Notes: a model not told the origin generated them from the sequence alone. 45,123 bases of DNA from an uncultured Bacilli bacterium (GCA_910578745.1 CAJTSN010000004.1:1-45123); one strand, 5' to 3'. Shown: positions 32,524-40,639, numbered from the stretch's first letter. Numbers and translations are program-made.

Positions 32524-35500
32524 ATGAAGAAGATACTGAATATGTTTATTTTATTTTTTATATGTTTTATAACAATGCATGATATAGTACAAGCGAATTC
32601 TCCACCTACTATAGATATAAAAAGTAGTACAAATGAGATAAAAAGTGGCATGGAGATAGAAATTACTTTAGAATTAAAGAATTTTGATGAGGTAGAAAAG
32701 GGAATTAATGCTTATAAAGCAACACTACATTATGATTCTGATGTATTCGAAGAAGTACAGCAATCTGATTTTACATGTTTAAATGGTTGGGAAAGTTTAA
32801 GATACAATAAAGAAACTGGAGAATTTATTGCTTTCAAAAAAGTAGGGAGCAAAAAACCAGAAGAGGTACTTAAAGTAACACTTCGATTGAAGGAAAATGC
32901 AAATAGGAGAGAAACGACGATTGCAATCAAGGATGTAGTCGCATCAGAGGGAATAAAAGATTTATCCTTAGAAAAGAAAAGCGTAACGGTTTCCATTGTT
33001 CAAGACCAATTGAAATATCCAAATTCTATAAAACTAAATTCATCAAACATAAAAAGTAGCTTTGTTGGTGCAATTATGAATTCATTAAAGCCAACAGAAA
33101 CTTCAAATACGGATGAAACAATAAATCGTGATAATGAAATTCCTACTCATGAAAAAGAATCTTCTGGATTCAAAATACCTAAAACTTTGAAAAAATATTT
33201 TTGGTTATTTGTTTTATTGATTATTGAAAACATTGTCACAATTGTTTACTTGCTTTTCAAAAGAAGAAGGAGTATACAAAAGGATGCGGATATCAAAGAT
33301 AAAAAAGTTTTTCTATCCTTTTTAATTGTCGGTTTTCTAGTTTCACAGTGTATTATTACATGTTATGCGACATGGAGAGGACTCTTTTTAAAAGGAGAGT
33401 TGAATGCAGATGAGGTTGTTGATTATGAGGATGTGGATTTACTAGCACTACACTTAATTCATCAACAGATTTTACCGAATGAAAAACTAGAAAATGCGGA
33501 TATGAATAGTGATGGTAAGGTTACGATTACTGACTTATCCCTTTTGATAATAAAGTTAGAGAAAACTTTAAATTATGAAGTCAAACTTTCAAATGTGAGG
33601 GCAGATAAAATTTATGTTAATAAGAAAGAAAGGATAACCGTTCGTTTAAATGCATATGTGAGTCATGCCGAGTCTCTTTCTTCCATAGTTGTCAATGGGG
33701 AAAAATATCCAGTACAAAGAATAGGAAATTCTGAAGAATACACATTTACAATAGATGCTGGCGATATTGCAGGCAAAAAAGATTTTTTCATTAAAGAGGT
33801 TATTTTAAGTAATGAAAAGACAGTAAAAACAGCGCATAAAATTTCTATAGAAGTTTTAAAGAAAGCGCCAACTGTTGAGAATTATCAAGTGACTGAGAAT
33901 AAAAATGATTCAAAAGTAGAAGTAAGTTTTTCTATTTTTGATAAAGATAGTAGTATTACGAAATCACACATTTATATTTATAATGATAAAGCAACACTTA
34001 TAGCGGATTATGCCGCTATAACAGGCAAAAACCATTTTGTATTAGATGTTGAAGATGGAAAGGAATACAAGGTTATCATTGCTATCGATTACAATTTAAC
34101 TACGAATAATCAAAATTATGCAAAAACATTTAGGATTGAAAAAGAATTACAATTCAATATACATTATCAATTCCAATTTTCTGATTTAAAAATTTATAAA
34201 AATAAAGTAGAAGTAACGAATTTGGAAAAAGGCGAACCTTTTCAAATAGGCTTTGTAAGTAGTAATTCTACAATTCATGAACCAACTCTTGTTCGTATTA
34301 ATGGAGAAGTTTATCAAGTTACAGAGAGTGATAAAGAAAAACATCGTTATTATGTAACTATGCCCTCTTATGATACTATAGGAGATTATATACTTAAAAT
34401 AGAGGCTCTTGCTCTTTCCAATGGTCATAGTTTTGAGATCAAGGAAAACAATCATGTAGCATTACATGTACTTAAAAGAAAACCAACGATATCCAATCTG
34501 AAATTCACTGAAAATATCATAGATAATTCAATAGATTTTCAATTTGATTTACAAGATGAAGATCAAACTTTAGAAGGGATGAGACTTGAATTATTGAATA
34601 GTCAGAACCAAATGATTTCTATGCTTTCATTAAATCAGGAAGAACTAGAATCAGGACAGATTTCTAAAACGATGCCTACGGCAATTACCGAAAAATATAA
34701 AATAAGGGTGATTGCAAGTTATCGTCAAAGCGAAGAATTGGTAGAAGAAGAAATTTTTATAGAAGAAATGAAAGCTATTGAAAGAGTGCGCATCAATGAA
34801 GTAAAACTAGATAAGATGTATTATGAAAAACAGGAAAAAGCTGTCATAACATATGCACTTGAAACAAACAAAAAAGAGAATATAAAAAAGATTTGGATCA
34901 ATTCTACAGAATATGATGTACATAAACTAGAAAGTGGGAAATATAGTGTAACTTTATCTGTTACTGATACAGCTGGAGTATATGCTTTCATTACATCTAA
35001 AATAATTTTTGAGGATGATTCTATTGTTGAAGTAAATCACTCTTCTCAAATAGAAATTTTGAAGGATTCTCCTGTTATACAGAATTATTCTTATATGCAT
35101 GAGGGAACAAAAGCTATAATCCATTTTGATATTGTCGATAAAGATGAAAGCTTTATAGAGGGAAAATTATTCCTAACCAAACTAGAAGATCAAAGTGTAC
35201 AAGAATTAGAAATACATAGAGGAAATAATCAATTCACTATTGAATTAGAAGATTTTAAATTGTATCATCTAGAAATTAAGGTAAGTTATGATAGAGATAC
35301 CAATACATTAAGTGAAAATGAAAACGTCATAAAAGAGGAAATCTTATTTGTACAAACTTTACAATTTCTTGAAGATTACAAGTTACAAATTCGTGATTTA
35401 AAAACAGCCAGTCAAGAGGGAGAAACAAAGCAGTTTAATAAAGAAGAATCTATTTTTGTACAATTTAAGAGTACAAATGAAAGCGTGTTCACTCCTAAGT

Positions 35501-36774
35501 ATGCGATGATTAATGGGAAAAAATATCAATTAACTTTCAAAGACGATTACTATCAGGCGGAAATAGATGGTTTTTCAACCGTTGGTGTTCATGAAATTTT
35601 ATTAGAAGAAATCATATTAAATAATGGACACACATTAATTGTTTCGAACAAGAATATAGTTAAAGTGGATATTTTGAAGCAAAAACCAGATATAAAAGGA
35701 TTCGATTATCAGGAAAATGAGGATTCGACCATTTCTATTTCTTTTATGATAGAAGATTTAGAAGATAGTCTAGTTGAAGGAATGGCTATTTTACAAAATA
35801 ATAAAGGTATTCCTTTAAAAGAACAAAAAATTATTAAGGGAAAAAATACAGTTACCTTTTCTAAAACAGAAGGTGACTATTATACATTTCAAGTATTTGT
35901 TCGTTATAAGTTGAGTACAGACTCTCTTGAAGCAGGTTTAAATACAGTATATGATGAATTGATGTTAGAAGAAGAGATTCATGTAAAGGAAACTTCCTTC
36001 GAAATGGAAGATATTACTAGAATAAGTCTTCATAAAAAAACAGAGAATGGCAGCGAAGAAATACTGAATTTATTCTCTTCTACCTTAGATGATTTAAAGA
36101 ATCTAAATGAATATTCTATTTGTTTGGAAACAAAATCAGAGAAATTCTTAAATGTTCCAATTCAAAAATATAGAATAGAAAATGGAAAAGTTTATTTCAC
36201 AATCGAAATTTCCCATATTTTACAATATGATACATTTCAAAAGAAAAAAGAAATAGAGGTTCCTTTTACTGTAGTAGATGATAGTATGGTTCAAAATGTG
36301 GAATTAGAGACGATGTTAAAACTCATTTCTAAAAATCCAAAAGGAAATTATCGTTTGACGGAAGATATAGATGCAAGTATAGTGTCTAGTGGTACTACTT
36401 TAATTCCAAGAGAATTTATGGGTACTATCGATTTTGACGGACATACGATAAAAAATTTATCAATGCCTTTATTTCAAACTTTAAAAGGAGCTACGATTAA
36501 AAATTTGATTATTCAGGATTTGAAAATAGATCATGGTATTTTTGCAGAGGTTATCAGCAATACTACACTCAAGAATGTTCTTGTTATAGATGCAAATACG
36601 TCTGAAGATTTCGTAGGTGATATGAAACGATATAGTGATTCACAAAATATCTCAGCAATAGGAATTTCTTCTAAAAATCCTAAAAAAACGGAAGGAGTCA
36701 TCGATCAAATTTTTGAATTCAAAATTCAAGATGTCTATATTGAAGCGTATACTCGCTTCAACTTAGAGAAATAA
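32524..36774 (+). CDS. giant surface protein with cohesin-like and dockerin-like modules and four repeats
   Basis: A 1416-residue protein. Residues 1-25 are a signal peptide. Residues about 26-160 look like a cohesin-type beta-sandwich (adhesion to dockerins). A polar linker leads to a membrane helix at 225-246 ending KRRR, a short cytoplasmic loop, and a second helix at 261-281. Next comes a dockerin-like region (288-348): a degenerate first loop GELNADEVVD and a good second calcium loop D326-N328-D330-G331-D337 (DMNSDGKVTITD). Four units of about 200 residues follow, starting near 353, 553, 756 and 953, each with two Ig-like halves. The C-terminus (about 1259-1416) resembles the GLUG-like region of streptococcal zinc-metalloprotease ZmpA/B proteins, but no HExxH is present. 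No LPxTG motif. Domain calls are by eye. Confidence 0.75.
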   Translation: MKKILNMFILFFICFITMHDIVQANSPPTIDIKSSTNEIKSGMEIEITLELKNFDEVEKGINAYKATLHYDSDVFEEVQQSDFTCLNGWESLRYNKETGEFIAFKKVGSKKPEEVLKVTLRLKENANRRETTIAIKDVVASEGIKDLSLEKKSVTVSIVQDQLKYPNSIKLNSSNIKSSFVGAIMNSLKPTETSNTDETINRDNEIPTHEKESSGFKIPKTLKKYFWLFVLLIIENIVTIVYLLFKRRRSIQKDADIKDKKVFLSFLIVGFLVSQCIITCYATWRGLFLKGELNADEVVDYEDVDLLALHLIHQQILPNEKLENADMNSDGKVTITDLSLLIIKLEKTLNYEVKLSNVRADKIYVNKKERITVRLNAYVSHAESLSSIVVNGEKYPVQRIGNSEEYTFTIDAGDIAGKKDFFIKEVILSNEKTVKTAHKISIEVLKKAPTVENYQVTENKNDSKVEVSFSIFDKDSSITKSHIYIYNDKATLIADYAAITGKNHFVLDVEDGKEYKVIIAIDYNLTTNNQNYAKTFRIEKELQFNIHYQFQFSDLKIYKNKVEVTNLEKGEPFQIGFVSSNSTIHEPTLVRINGEVYQVTESDKEKHRYYVTMPSYDTIGDYILKIEALALSNGHSFEIKENNHVALHVLKRKPTISNLKFTENIIDNSIDFQFDLQDEDQTLEGMRLELLNSQNQMISMLSLNQEELESGQISKTMPTAITEKYKIRVIASYRQSEELVEEEIFIEEMKAIERVRINEVKLDKMYYEKQEKAVITYALETNKKENIKKIWINSTEYDVHKLESGKYSVTLSVTDTAGVYAFITSKIIFEDDSIVEVNHSSQIEILKDSPVIQNYSYMHEGTKAIIHFDIVDKDESFIEGKLFLTKLEDQSVQELEIHRGNNQFTIELEDFKLYHLEIKVSYDRDTNTLSENENVIKEEILFVQTLQFLEDYKLQIRDLKTASQEGETKQFNKEESIFVQFKSTNESVFTPKYAMINGKKYQLTFKDDYYQAEIDGFSTVGVHEILLEEIILNNGHTLIVSNKNIVKVDILKQKPDIKGFDYQENEDSTISISFMIEDLEDSLVEGMAILQNNKGIPLKEQKIIKGKNTVTFSKTEGDYYTFQVFVRYKLSTDSLEAGLNTVYDELMLEEEIHVKETSFEMEDITRISLHKKTENGSEEILNLFSSTLDDLKNLNEYSICLETKSEKFLNVPIQKYRIENGKVYFTIEISHILQYDTFQKKKEIEVPFTVVDDSMVQNVELETMLKLISKNPKGNYRLTEDIDASIVSSGTTLIPREFMGTIDFDGHTIKNLSMPLFQTLKGATIKNLIIQDLKIDHGIFAEVISNTTLKNVLVIDANTSEDFVGDMKRYSDSQNISAIGISSKNPKKTEGVIDQIFEFKIQDVYIEAYTRFNLEK

Positions 36775-37289
36775 TAGGGTGAACCAATAAGACTTTATCG
36801 AAAATAAAGATTTATCTTTTAAAAAAGTTCTATTAATACGATTTCTCCTTTTTAATAGGTTTGCTACTGATCTCATTGTTGTTTAAAAATAATATTTTAA
36901 TTAAGATAAGATTTTAGAAGTTGCCAATTTACTGAATCTTTTTTGATAAAATTAAAAAAATATATATAATATTTATGTTTTAATGATAGGAAGGAATTTA
37001 ATAAGTATTATTAGAATGATTTAATTCTACTTTAATGACTTAATTGTCCTATCCTTTTAAAAAAGTTACGATTAAAGATTCAATTTACCAAGATATTGAA
37101 TATTGAAACGGATTCCTATAGAATTGTAAGTTTTAATATTTGGAGATTCAAATAGATGCTATTCCATTTTGGTAAGTCTATAAATATAAATAAAATACTA
37201 AAATGTTATTTGTAACAGACAAGAATAGAATAAATAAAAGTATAGCTTGTTTTATTGTTAAAATGTGGAATTTGATAAATAAAAGAATT
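36775..37289. other. AT-rich non-coding stretch
   Basis: About 515 bases with no convincing gene on either strand. It holds one inverted repeat, GATAGGA (36985-36991) with TCCTATC (37047-37053), enclosing a smaller TAGAAT/ATTCTA hairpin. No promoter with good -35 and -10 boxes is clear. It may be the 3' untranslated region of the surface protein or decayed sequence. Confidence 0.5.
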
Positions 37290-37340
37290 AGGCAGAGTGT
37301 AAGTCTGTCTTTTTTATGTAGAAGTGGTATCTTCTTTTTT
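37290..37340 (+). terminator. tandem intrinsic terminators
   Basis: AGGCAGA (37290-37296) pairs with TCTGTCT (37304-37310), one G-T pair, followed by a T-run. Right after it, AGAAG/CTTCT with a seven-T run forms a second, shorter terminator. Confidence 0.75.
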
Positions 37341-37379
37341 TATTTCTTCTTTTCGACAACTTATTTGCTTTAGGCTTGC

Positions 37380-37385
37380 TATGAT
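37380..37385 (+). promoter_or_regulatory. extended -10 promoter of the small peptide unit
   Basis: TGC-TATGAT is an extended -10 element. No good -35 box is visible, as is common for extended -10 promoters. Transcription would start near 37391, at the hairpin described next. Confidence 0.45.
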
Positions 37386-37390
37386 AGAAA

Positions 37391-37410
37391 AATTCTATGT
37401 TTATAGAATT
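37391..37410 (+). promoter_or_regulatory. hairpin at the 5' end of the small peptide mRNA
   Basis: AATTCTAT-GTTT-ATAGAATT is a perfect 8-bp stem with a four-base loop, directly before the AGAAAGGAGG ribosome binding site. It could protect the 5' end or tune translation. Confidence 0.6.
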
Positions 37411-37424
37411 AGAAAGGAGGATAA

Positions 37425-37493
37425 ATGATAGAATATATTAAATTTATATTATATACTATATGGGAATATTTGGATTATAGAAAATGGAAGTAA
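37425..37493 (+). CDS. 22-residue hydrophobic/aromatic peptide
   Basis: ATG at 37425, five bases after a strong AAAGGAGG, opens a frame for MIEYIKFILYTIWEYLDYRKWK and then TAA. The peptide has a hydrophobic, aromatic-rich middle (IKFILYTIW) and a basic C-terminus, like small membrane peptides and type I toxins. It has its own promoter, 5' hairpin and terminator. No homologue is recognised. The ribosome binding site and the compact unit are the evidence. Confidence 0.5.
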   Translation: MIEYIKFILYTIWEYLDYRKWK

Positions 37494-37504
37494 TCGTATA
37501 TAGT

Positions 37505-37536
37505 AAAAAATCTTATCACTTTAGATAAGTTTTTTA
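37505..37536 (+). terminator. intrinsic terminator of the small peptide unit
   Basis: CTTATC-ACTTTA-GATAAG, flanked by A-run and T-run, 19 bases after the peptide stop codon. Confidence 0.8.
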
Positions 37537-37641
37537 TTGTATAAAATAAGTAAGAGAATTTGAACATATAAAAATTATGGCTTATTTAAGTAAAATAAAT
37601 ATTTGTGTAGAAAAAAGGGATGCGTTATCACGAACTATTCA

Positions 37642-37670
37642 TTGAAATCCTATTTATTTTGTTATATAAT
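37642..37670 (+). promoter_or_regulatory. promoter of the second SDR and prepilin genes
   Basis: TTGAAA (37642-37647), a 17-base spacer, and TATAAT (37665-37670), 16 bases before the ATG. The ribosome binding site GGGTGATGG immediately follows the start region. Confidence 0.85.
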
Positions 37671-37686
37671 AATAATGGGTGATGGT

Positions 37687-38439
37687 ATGAAAGCTTTGAT
37701 AACAGGCGCTTCATCAGGAATCGGGGCGGATATGGCAAGAGTCTTAAGTGATATGGGTGTCGATCTTATTTTAGTGGCACGAAGAAAAACAAGACTGGCA
37801 AAATTGAAATCAGAGTTAAAAACAGATGTGGAAGTTATTCCAATGGATATTTCATCTACCTTTAATTGTATGGATTTATATAATCAAGTAAAAGATAAAA
37901 ATATTGATATATTAATTAATAATGCTGGATTTGGAATTTTTGGTGAATTTAGTGAAACCTCTTTAGATAAAGAATTGGATTTGATTGATACGAATATTAA
38001 AGGGGTTCATATTTTAACAAAATTGTTTTTAAACGATTTTACAAAATTAAATAGAGGATATATTTTAAATGTAGCATCGAGTGCAGCTTTTCAGGCGGGA
38101 CCTTTAATGTCATCTTATTATGCGTCTAAAGCTTATGTACTTAGATTATCAGAAGCTATTTATGAAGAACTACGGCAAATTAAGAGTAATGTTGGTATTT
38201 CTATTTTGTGTCCGGGGCCGGTGGAAACAGAGTTCAATAAAGTGGCTAAAGTTCATTTTTCTATAAAATCTTTAGAAAGTAGAGTGGTTGCAGAGTATGC
38301 AATAAAACAAATGTTTAAAAAAAAATTGGTCATTATTCCAGGAGTTGGAATGAAGTTTGCTTATTATGGAACTAAATTTGCTCCTAGAAAATTATTACTT
38401 AAAATAGATTATCGTATACAGACAAAGAAGGAAGGATAG
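37687..38439 (+). CDS. short-chain dehydrogenase/reductase (second paralogue)
   Basis: A 250-residue classical SDR. TGASSGIG (6-13) is the cofactor loop and LINNAGFGIFG the NNAG motif; the catalytic Ser is in NVASSAAF, with Tyr/Lys in YYASK. PGPVETEFN follows. It is similar along its length to the SDR on the minus strand at 13675-14445 (both begin MKALITG and share the GPLM-SY-ASKAY-LRL-EAI block). The ATG at 37687 follows GGGTGATGG; in-frame codons upstream fall across the promoter. One base separates it from the prepilin gene. Confidence 0.9.
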   Translation: MKALITGASSGIGADMARVLSDMGVDLILVARRKTRLAKLKSELKTDVEVIPMDISSTFNCMDLYNQVKDKNIDILINNAGFGIFGEFSETSLDKELDLIDTNIKGVHILTKLFLNDFTKLNRGYILNVASSAAFQAGPLMSSYYASKAYVLRLSEAIYEELRQIKSNVGISILCPGPVETEFNKVAKVHFSIKSLESRVVAEYAIKQMFKKKLVIIPGVGMKFAYYGTKFAPRKLLLKIDYRIQTKKEG

Positions 38440-38440
38440 T

Positions 38441-38947
38441 ATGAAAAAACGAAATGAAAGAGGATTGACGTTGGTTGAATTAATGGCTGTTATTGCAGTA
38501 TTAGCAGTTCTAGCCGTAATTGTCACACCAAATATTATAGGTGCTATAAAAAAGGCACGTAGTGGGTCAGAGGATGCACAAATTGATACAATTTTATCTG
38601 CCGCTAAAAATTGGACGGCTGATGAATTAGATAAAAAACATTGTTTATTATGTATACCAGATGAATCACAAGTACGAAATGAAGAATATTGTAATATGTA
38701 CGGTGGAGAGGGATGCTTAGACTTATCTGTTTGTTTAACTACAGGAAATTCTGCATGTAGTGATAATCGTTATAGTGAAAAGACTAGAAATGTAACGATA
38801 GGGGAGCTACAAAATGGATATTTAGATGAAGATTTGAAAAATCCAAAGACAGATCAATATTATAATGTAGATAGCTATGTACAAATTACTTTAAATGCTT
38901 CTACACAACAATACGAATATGAATTTGTAGATATTGAAAATGAATAA
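38441..38947 (+). CDS. type IV prepilin-like protein
   Basis: A 168-residue protein with a class III signal: MKKRNERG followed by LTLVELMAVIAVLAVLAVIV, cleavage after G8 and Glu at position 5 of the mature form. This is the mark of type IV pilins and of competence or type II secretion pseudopilins. The globular part has seven cysteines between residues 67 and 106, probably disulfide-linked outside the cell. No prepilin peptidase, ATPase or other pilus gene is nearby, so it depends on machinery elsewhere. Translationally coupled to the SDR gene. Confidence 0.85.
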   Translation: MKKRNERGLTLVELMAVIAVLAVLAVIVTPNIIGAIKKARSGSEDAQIDTILSAAKNWTADELDKKHCLLCIPDESQVRNEEYCNMYGGEGCLDLSVCLTTGNSACSDNRYSEKTRNVTIGELQNGYLDEDLKNPKTDQYYNVDSYVQITLNASTQQYEYEFVDIENE

Positions 38948-39046
38948 GATATATGTTATATTAGTAATGAGTATATAAAAATATAGTTTGGTGCTTAGAA
39001 ATGAAAAAGCCTTCTTCTTTTAATTTAGATTTTAATCAATTTTATA

Positions 39047-39076
39047 TTGCTAAAATTTAGTGAATTTTGATATAAT
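39047..39076 (+). promoter_or_regulatory. promoter before a tRNA-like remnant
   Basis: TTGCTA (39047-39052), an 18-base spacer, and TATAAT (39071-39076). No protein-coding gene follows within 350 bases; the tRNA-like stretch and then tRNA-Trp do. Confidence 0.6.
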
Positions 39077-39103
39077 ATAGTTGTTTTAAAAATTACTTTA
39101 TGG

Positions 39104-39183
39104 AGGATTCGTTAAATGGTATAATATTGGTCTTCAAAAATAAAATGTTTTGAAACGATTTGAATTGTTGTTATACCTTTAAA
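39104..39183 (+). pseudogene. possible degenerate tRNA
   Basis: GGAGGAT TC GTTA-AATGGTA-TAAT gives a proper D arm, with the same loop as the tRNA-Trp downstream. An anticodon-like arm TTGGT-CTTCAAA-AATAA (four of five pairs) and a T-arm ACGAT-TTGAATT-GTTGT follow. The acceptor stem has only five pairs out of seven, the spacing before the T-arm is long, and there is no CCA. I read it as a decayed tRNA, with low confidence. Confidence 0.3.
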
Positions 39184-39333
39184 TAATGGGAAAAGTTAGA
39201 ATTTCAGACCCTTTAAAAATTGAAATTTGTGCCAATTTTTGTGTCACTTTACTAAATTTAATATAATCAGAAAAAATTATGATGAAATTGCTAGAAAAAT
39301 GTGTTAAAATATTTGTGTCACAAATTTATTTAT

Positions 39334-39407
39334 AGGGGATTGGGGTAATGGTAGCCTAGGAGTCTCCAAAACTTTTGATAAGTGTTCGATTCACTTATCC
39401 CCTGCCA
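39334..39407 (+). tRNA. trnW: tRNA-Trp (CCA anticodon), CCA end encoded
   Basis: A full cloverleaf. Acceptor AGGGGAT pairs perfectly with ATCCCCT. The D stem GGGT/GCCT has an AATGGTA loop. The anticodon stem GGAGT/ACTTT has loop CTCCAAA, giving anticodon CCA at 39366-39368. The T arm is AAGTG-TTCGATT-CACTT. The discriminator is G73, followed by an encoded CCA. G73 and the CTCCAAA loop are typical of tRNA-Trp. Two G-T pairs open the anticodon stem. It would read UGG only. Confidence 0.93.
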
Positions 39408-39455
39408 AATGCAAAAACCTACCAAACTGGTAGTAGATATAGATTTTAGGTGGTT
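39403..39455 (+). repeat. repeated leader element, copy 1, at the tRNA-Trp 3' end
   Basis: Starting at the last bases of the tRNA (TGCCA), about 53 bases are almost identical to 39960-40013. The element holds a small hairpin CTACC-AAACT-GGTAG and ends in an AGGTGG ribosome binding site for the gene at 39461. Confidence 0.85.
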
Positions 39456-39460
39456 TAGCC

Positions 39461-39919
39461 GTGAGTAATATTGTTTTGAGCAAATATTTATTGTCAAAAA
39501 GTGAAGTAATTATATTATGGTTAAATAATTACGAATTTGGTGAATCTTTGATAGATGTAACGAATTGGACAAAATTTGCAATTATGGATGAATTTGCTCA
39601 AAGGTTAGTAATGTGTAATGAAAAAGAACCAGACGAATATTTTCGTTTTCGTTTACTTCTAAATGAATCTGAAGAAAATGCTATACGGGATTATTTATCA
39701 AAAAATAGATTTTTTGCATTAAAATATATATGTACGAGAAAAAGTTTCGAACCTTATACGCATTTATATCAATTATATCTTCAATATTTATCTTATGAAT
39801 TAAATGAAATTGAAAAAAGTATTTTATTAGATGGATATTTACATATGCTAGCGGATTTACAGGCTAATAATATAGGTCAAAAAAGGATAATGTTAGAAAG
39901 AAAACTAAATTTAAAATAA
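39461..39919 (+). CDS. hypothetical protein, phage or element associated
   Basis: A 152-residue soluble, probably all-helical protein with no recognised family. The start is GTG at 39461 with AGGTGG in the repeated leader. There is no signal peptide or membrane segment. It lies between the two copies of the leader repeat, right after tRNA-Trp, so it may belong to a small integrated element. Codon use is AT-rich like the other accessory genes. Confidence 0.6.
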   Translation: MSNIVLSKYLLSKSEVIILWLNNYEFGESLIDVTNWTKFAIMDEFAQRLVMCNEKEPDEYFRFRLLLNESEENAIRDYLSKNRFFALKYICTRKSFEPYTHLYQLYLQYLSYELNEIEKSILLDGYLHMLADLQANNIGQKRIMLERKLNLK

Positions 39920-39959
39920 TAAGTGAAAACAAAAGAGTTGGGAAGCCCTTTTGTTTGCG

Positions 39960-40013
39960 TGCCAAATGCAGAAACCTATCAAACTGGTAGTAGATATAGA
40001 TTTTTAGGAGGTT
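39960..40013 (+). repeat. repeated leader element, copy 2
   Basis: It matches copy 1 with a few substitutions and one extra T. The C-to-T change in the hairpin arm (CTATC-AAACT-GGTAG) turns a C-G pair into T-G, so the stem is kept. It ends in TAGGAGG, the ribosome binding site of the next gene. Confidence 0.85.
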
Positions 40014-40015
40014 AC

Positions 40016-40462
40016 ATGAAGTCAGTAGTTCAGGAATGGTTGTCTAATGATAATATTAGTTGGAAACAACAAACCGTTGTATTATCTTCTTTAAGAGGCT
40101 GTGATGGTCAATCTAAATATGATTTATCAAAAAAATTAACGCGACAATTAAGAAGTGCAATTTTATATAATGCAGCTGCTAAGGATACCACTTTTATGAG
40201 AAATACAATGACATTAAAGGAAGTTAGAGATATGGCTGAAGATAGTGATAAATATCCAATTCATTATTATATGCATTCTTGTCATGCTTGCGAGATTATT
40301 GGTTTTAAGCATCCTGATGAAGAAATTCGAGAATGGTTTCATGAAGCTTATCTAATCATGGTTGATGCACTTCATTTAAAACCTGAAATGGAAGAAGAAT
40401 GTGATTTTAGATTAAGAGATGGAGTTAATACTCCATTTACTGAAATCGATGAAGCTAAGTAA
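40016..40462 (+). CDS. phage-type hypothetical protein
   Basis: A 148-residue protein that resembles a hypothetical protein I associate with phages of gut Bacillota: WKQQTVVLSSLRGCDGQSKYDLSKKLTRQLR, then HYYMHSCHACEIIGFKHPDEEIREWFHEAYLIMVDALHL. Function unknown. ATG at 40016 follows TAGGAGG at the end of repeat copy 2. An in-frame GTG at 39923 would run through the repeat and has no good ribosome binding site, so I reject it. Confidence 0.65.
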   Translation: MKSVVQEWLSNDNISWKQQTVVLSSLRGCDGQSKYDLSKKLTRQLRSAILYNAAAKDTTFMRNTMTLKEVRDMAEDSDKYPIHYYMHSCHACEIIGFKHPDEEIREWFHEAYLIMVDALHLKPEMEEECDFRLRDGVNTPFTEIDEAK

Positions 40463-40468
40463 ATATTT

Positions 40469-40487
40469 GGAAACTCGTTCAGTTTCC
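40469..40487 (+). other. hairpin after the phage-type gene
   Basis: GGAAACT-CGTTC-AGTTTCC, a perfect 7-bp stem without a T-run, 7 bases after the stop codon. It may stabilise the 3' end or be part of a longer structured 3' region. Confidence 0.5.
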
Positions 40488-40527
40488 GTATCAGACAAAT
40501 GTTCACTTTTTGCAATTTATATACACT

Positions 40528-40550
40528 CTAGAGCTTAGCTCTAGTTTTTT
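40528..40550 (+). terminator. intrinsic terminator
   Basis: CTAGAGC-TTA-GCTCTAG, a 7-bp stem followed by six T. It closes the unit beginning at tRNA-Trp. Confidence 0.9.
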
Positions 40551-40639
40551 GTACTCTAATTTTATATTGGATTTTGTAAATAACAGAGCTTTCAAAATAA
40601 AATAAGCAAGCAGTACGAATAATTTTTCATATCATTTGA

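Noticed and set aside
36301..36774. The C-terminus of the giant protein resembles ZmpA/ZmpB, suggesting a zinc protease.
   Set aside because: There is no HExxH anywhere in the protein. Only the GLUG-like region is shared.
39129..39160. A loop CTTCAAA in the tRNA-like stretch suggested a UCA anticodon (selenocysteine or UGA-reading Trp).
   Set aside because: The anticodon stem has a G-A mismatch, the acceptor and spacing are broken, and TGA acts as a normal stop in neighbouring genes.
39923..40015. GTG start at 39923 extending the phage-type protein through the repeat (VPNAETYQTGSRYRFLGG).
   Set aside because: No ribosome binding site before the GTG, while TAGGAGG stands before the ATG at 40016. 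The same frame in copy 1 of the repeat hits a stop.
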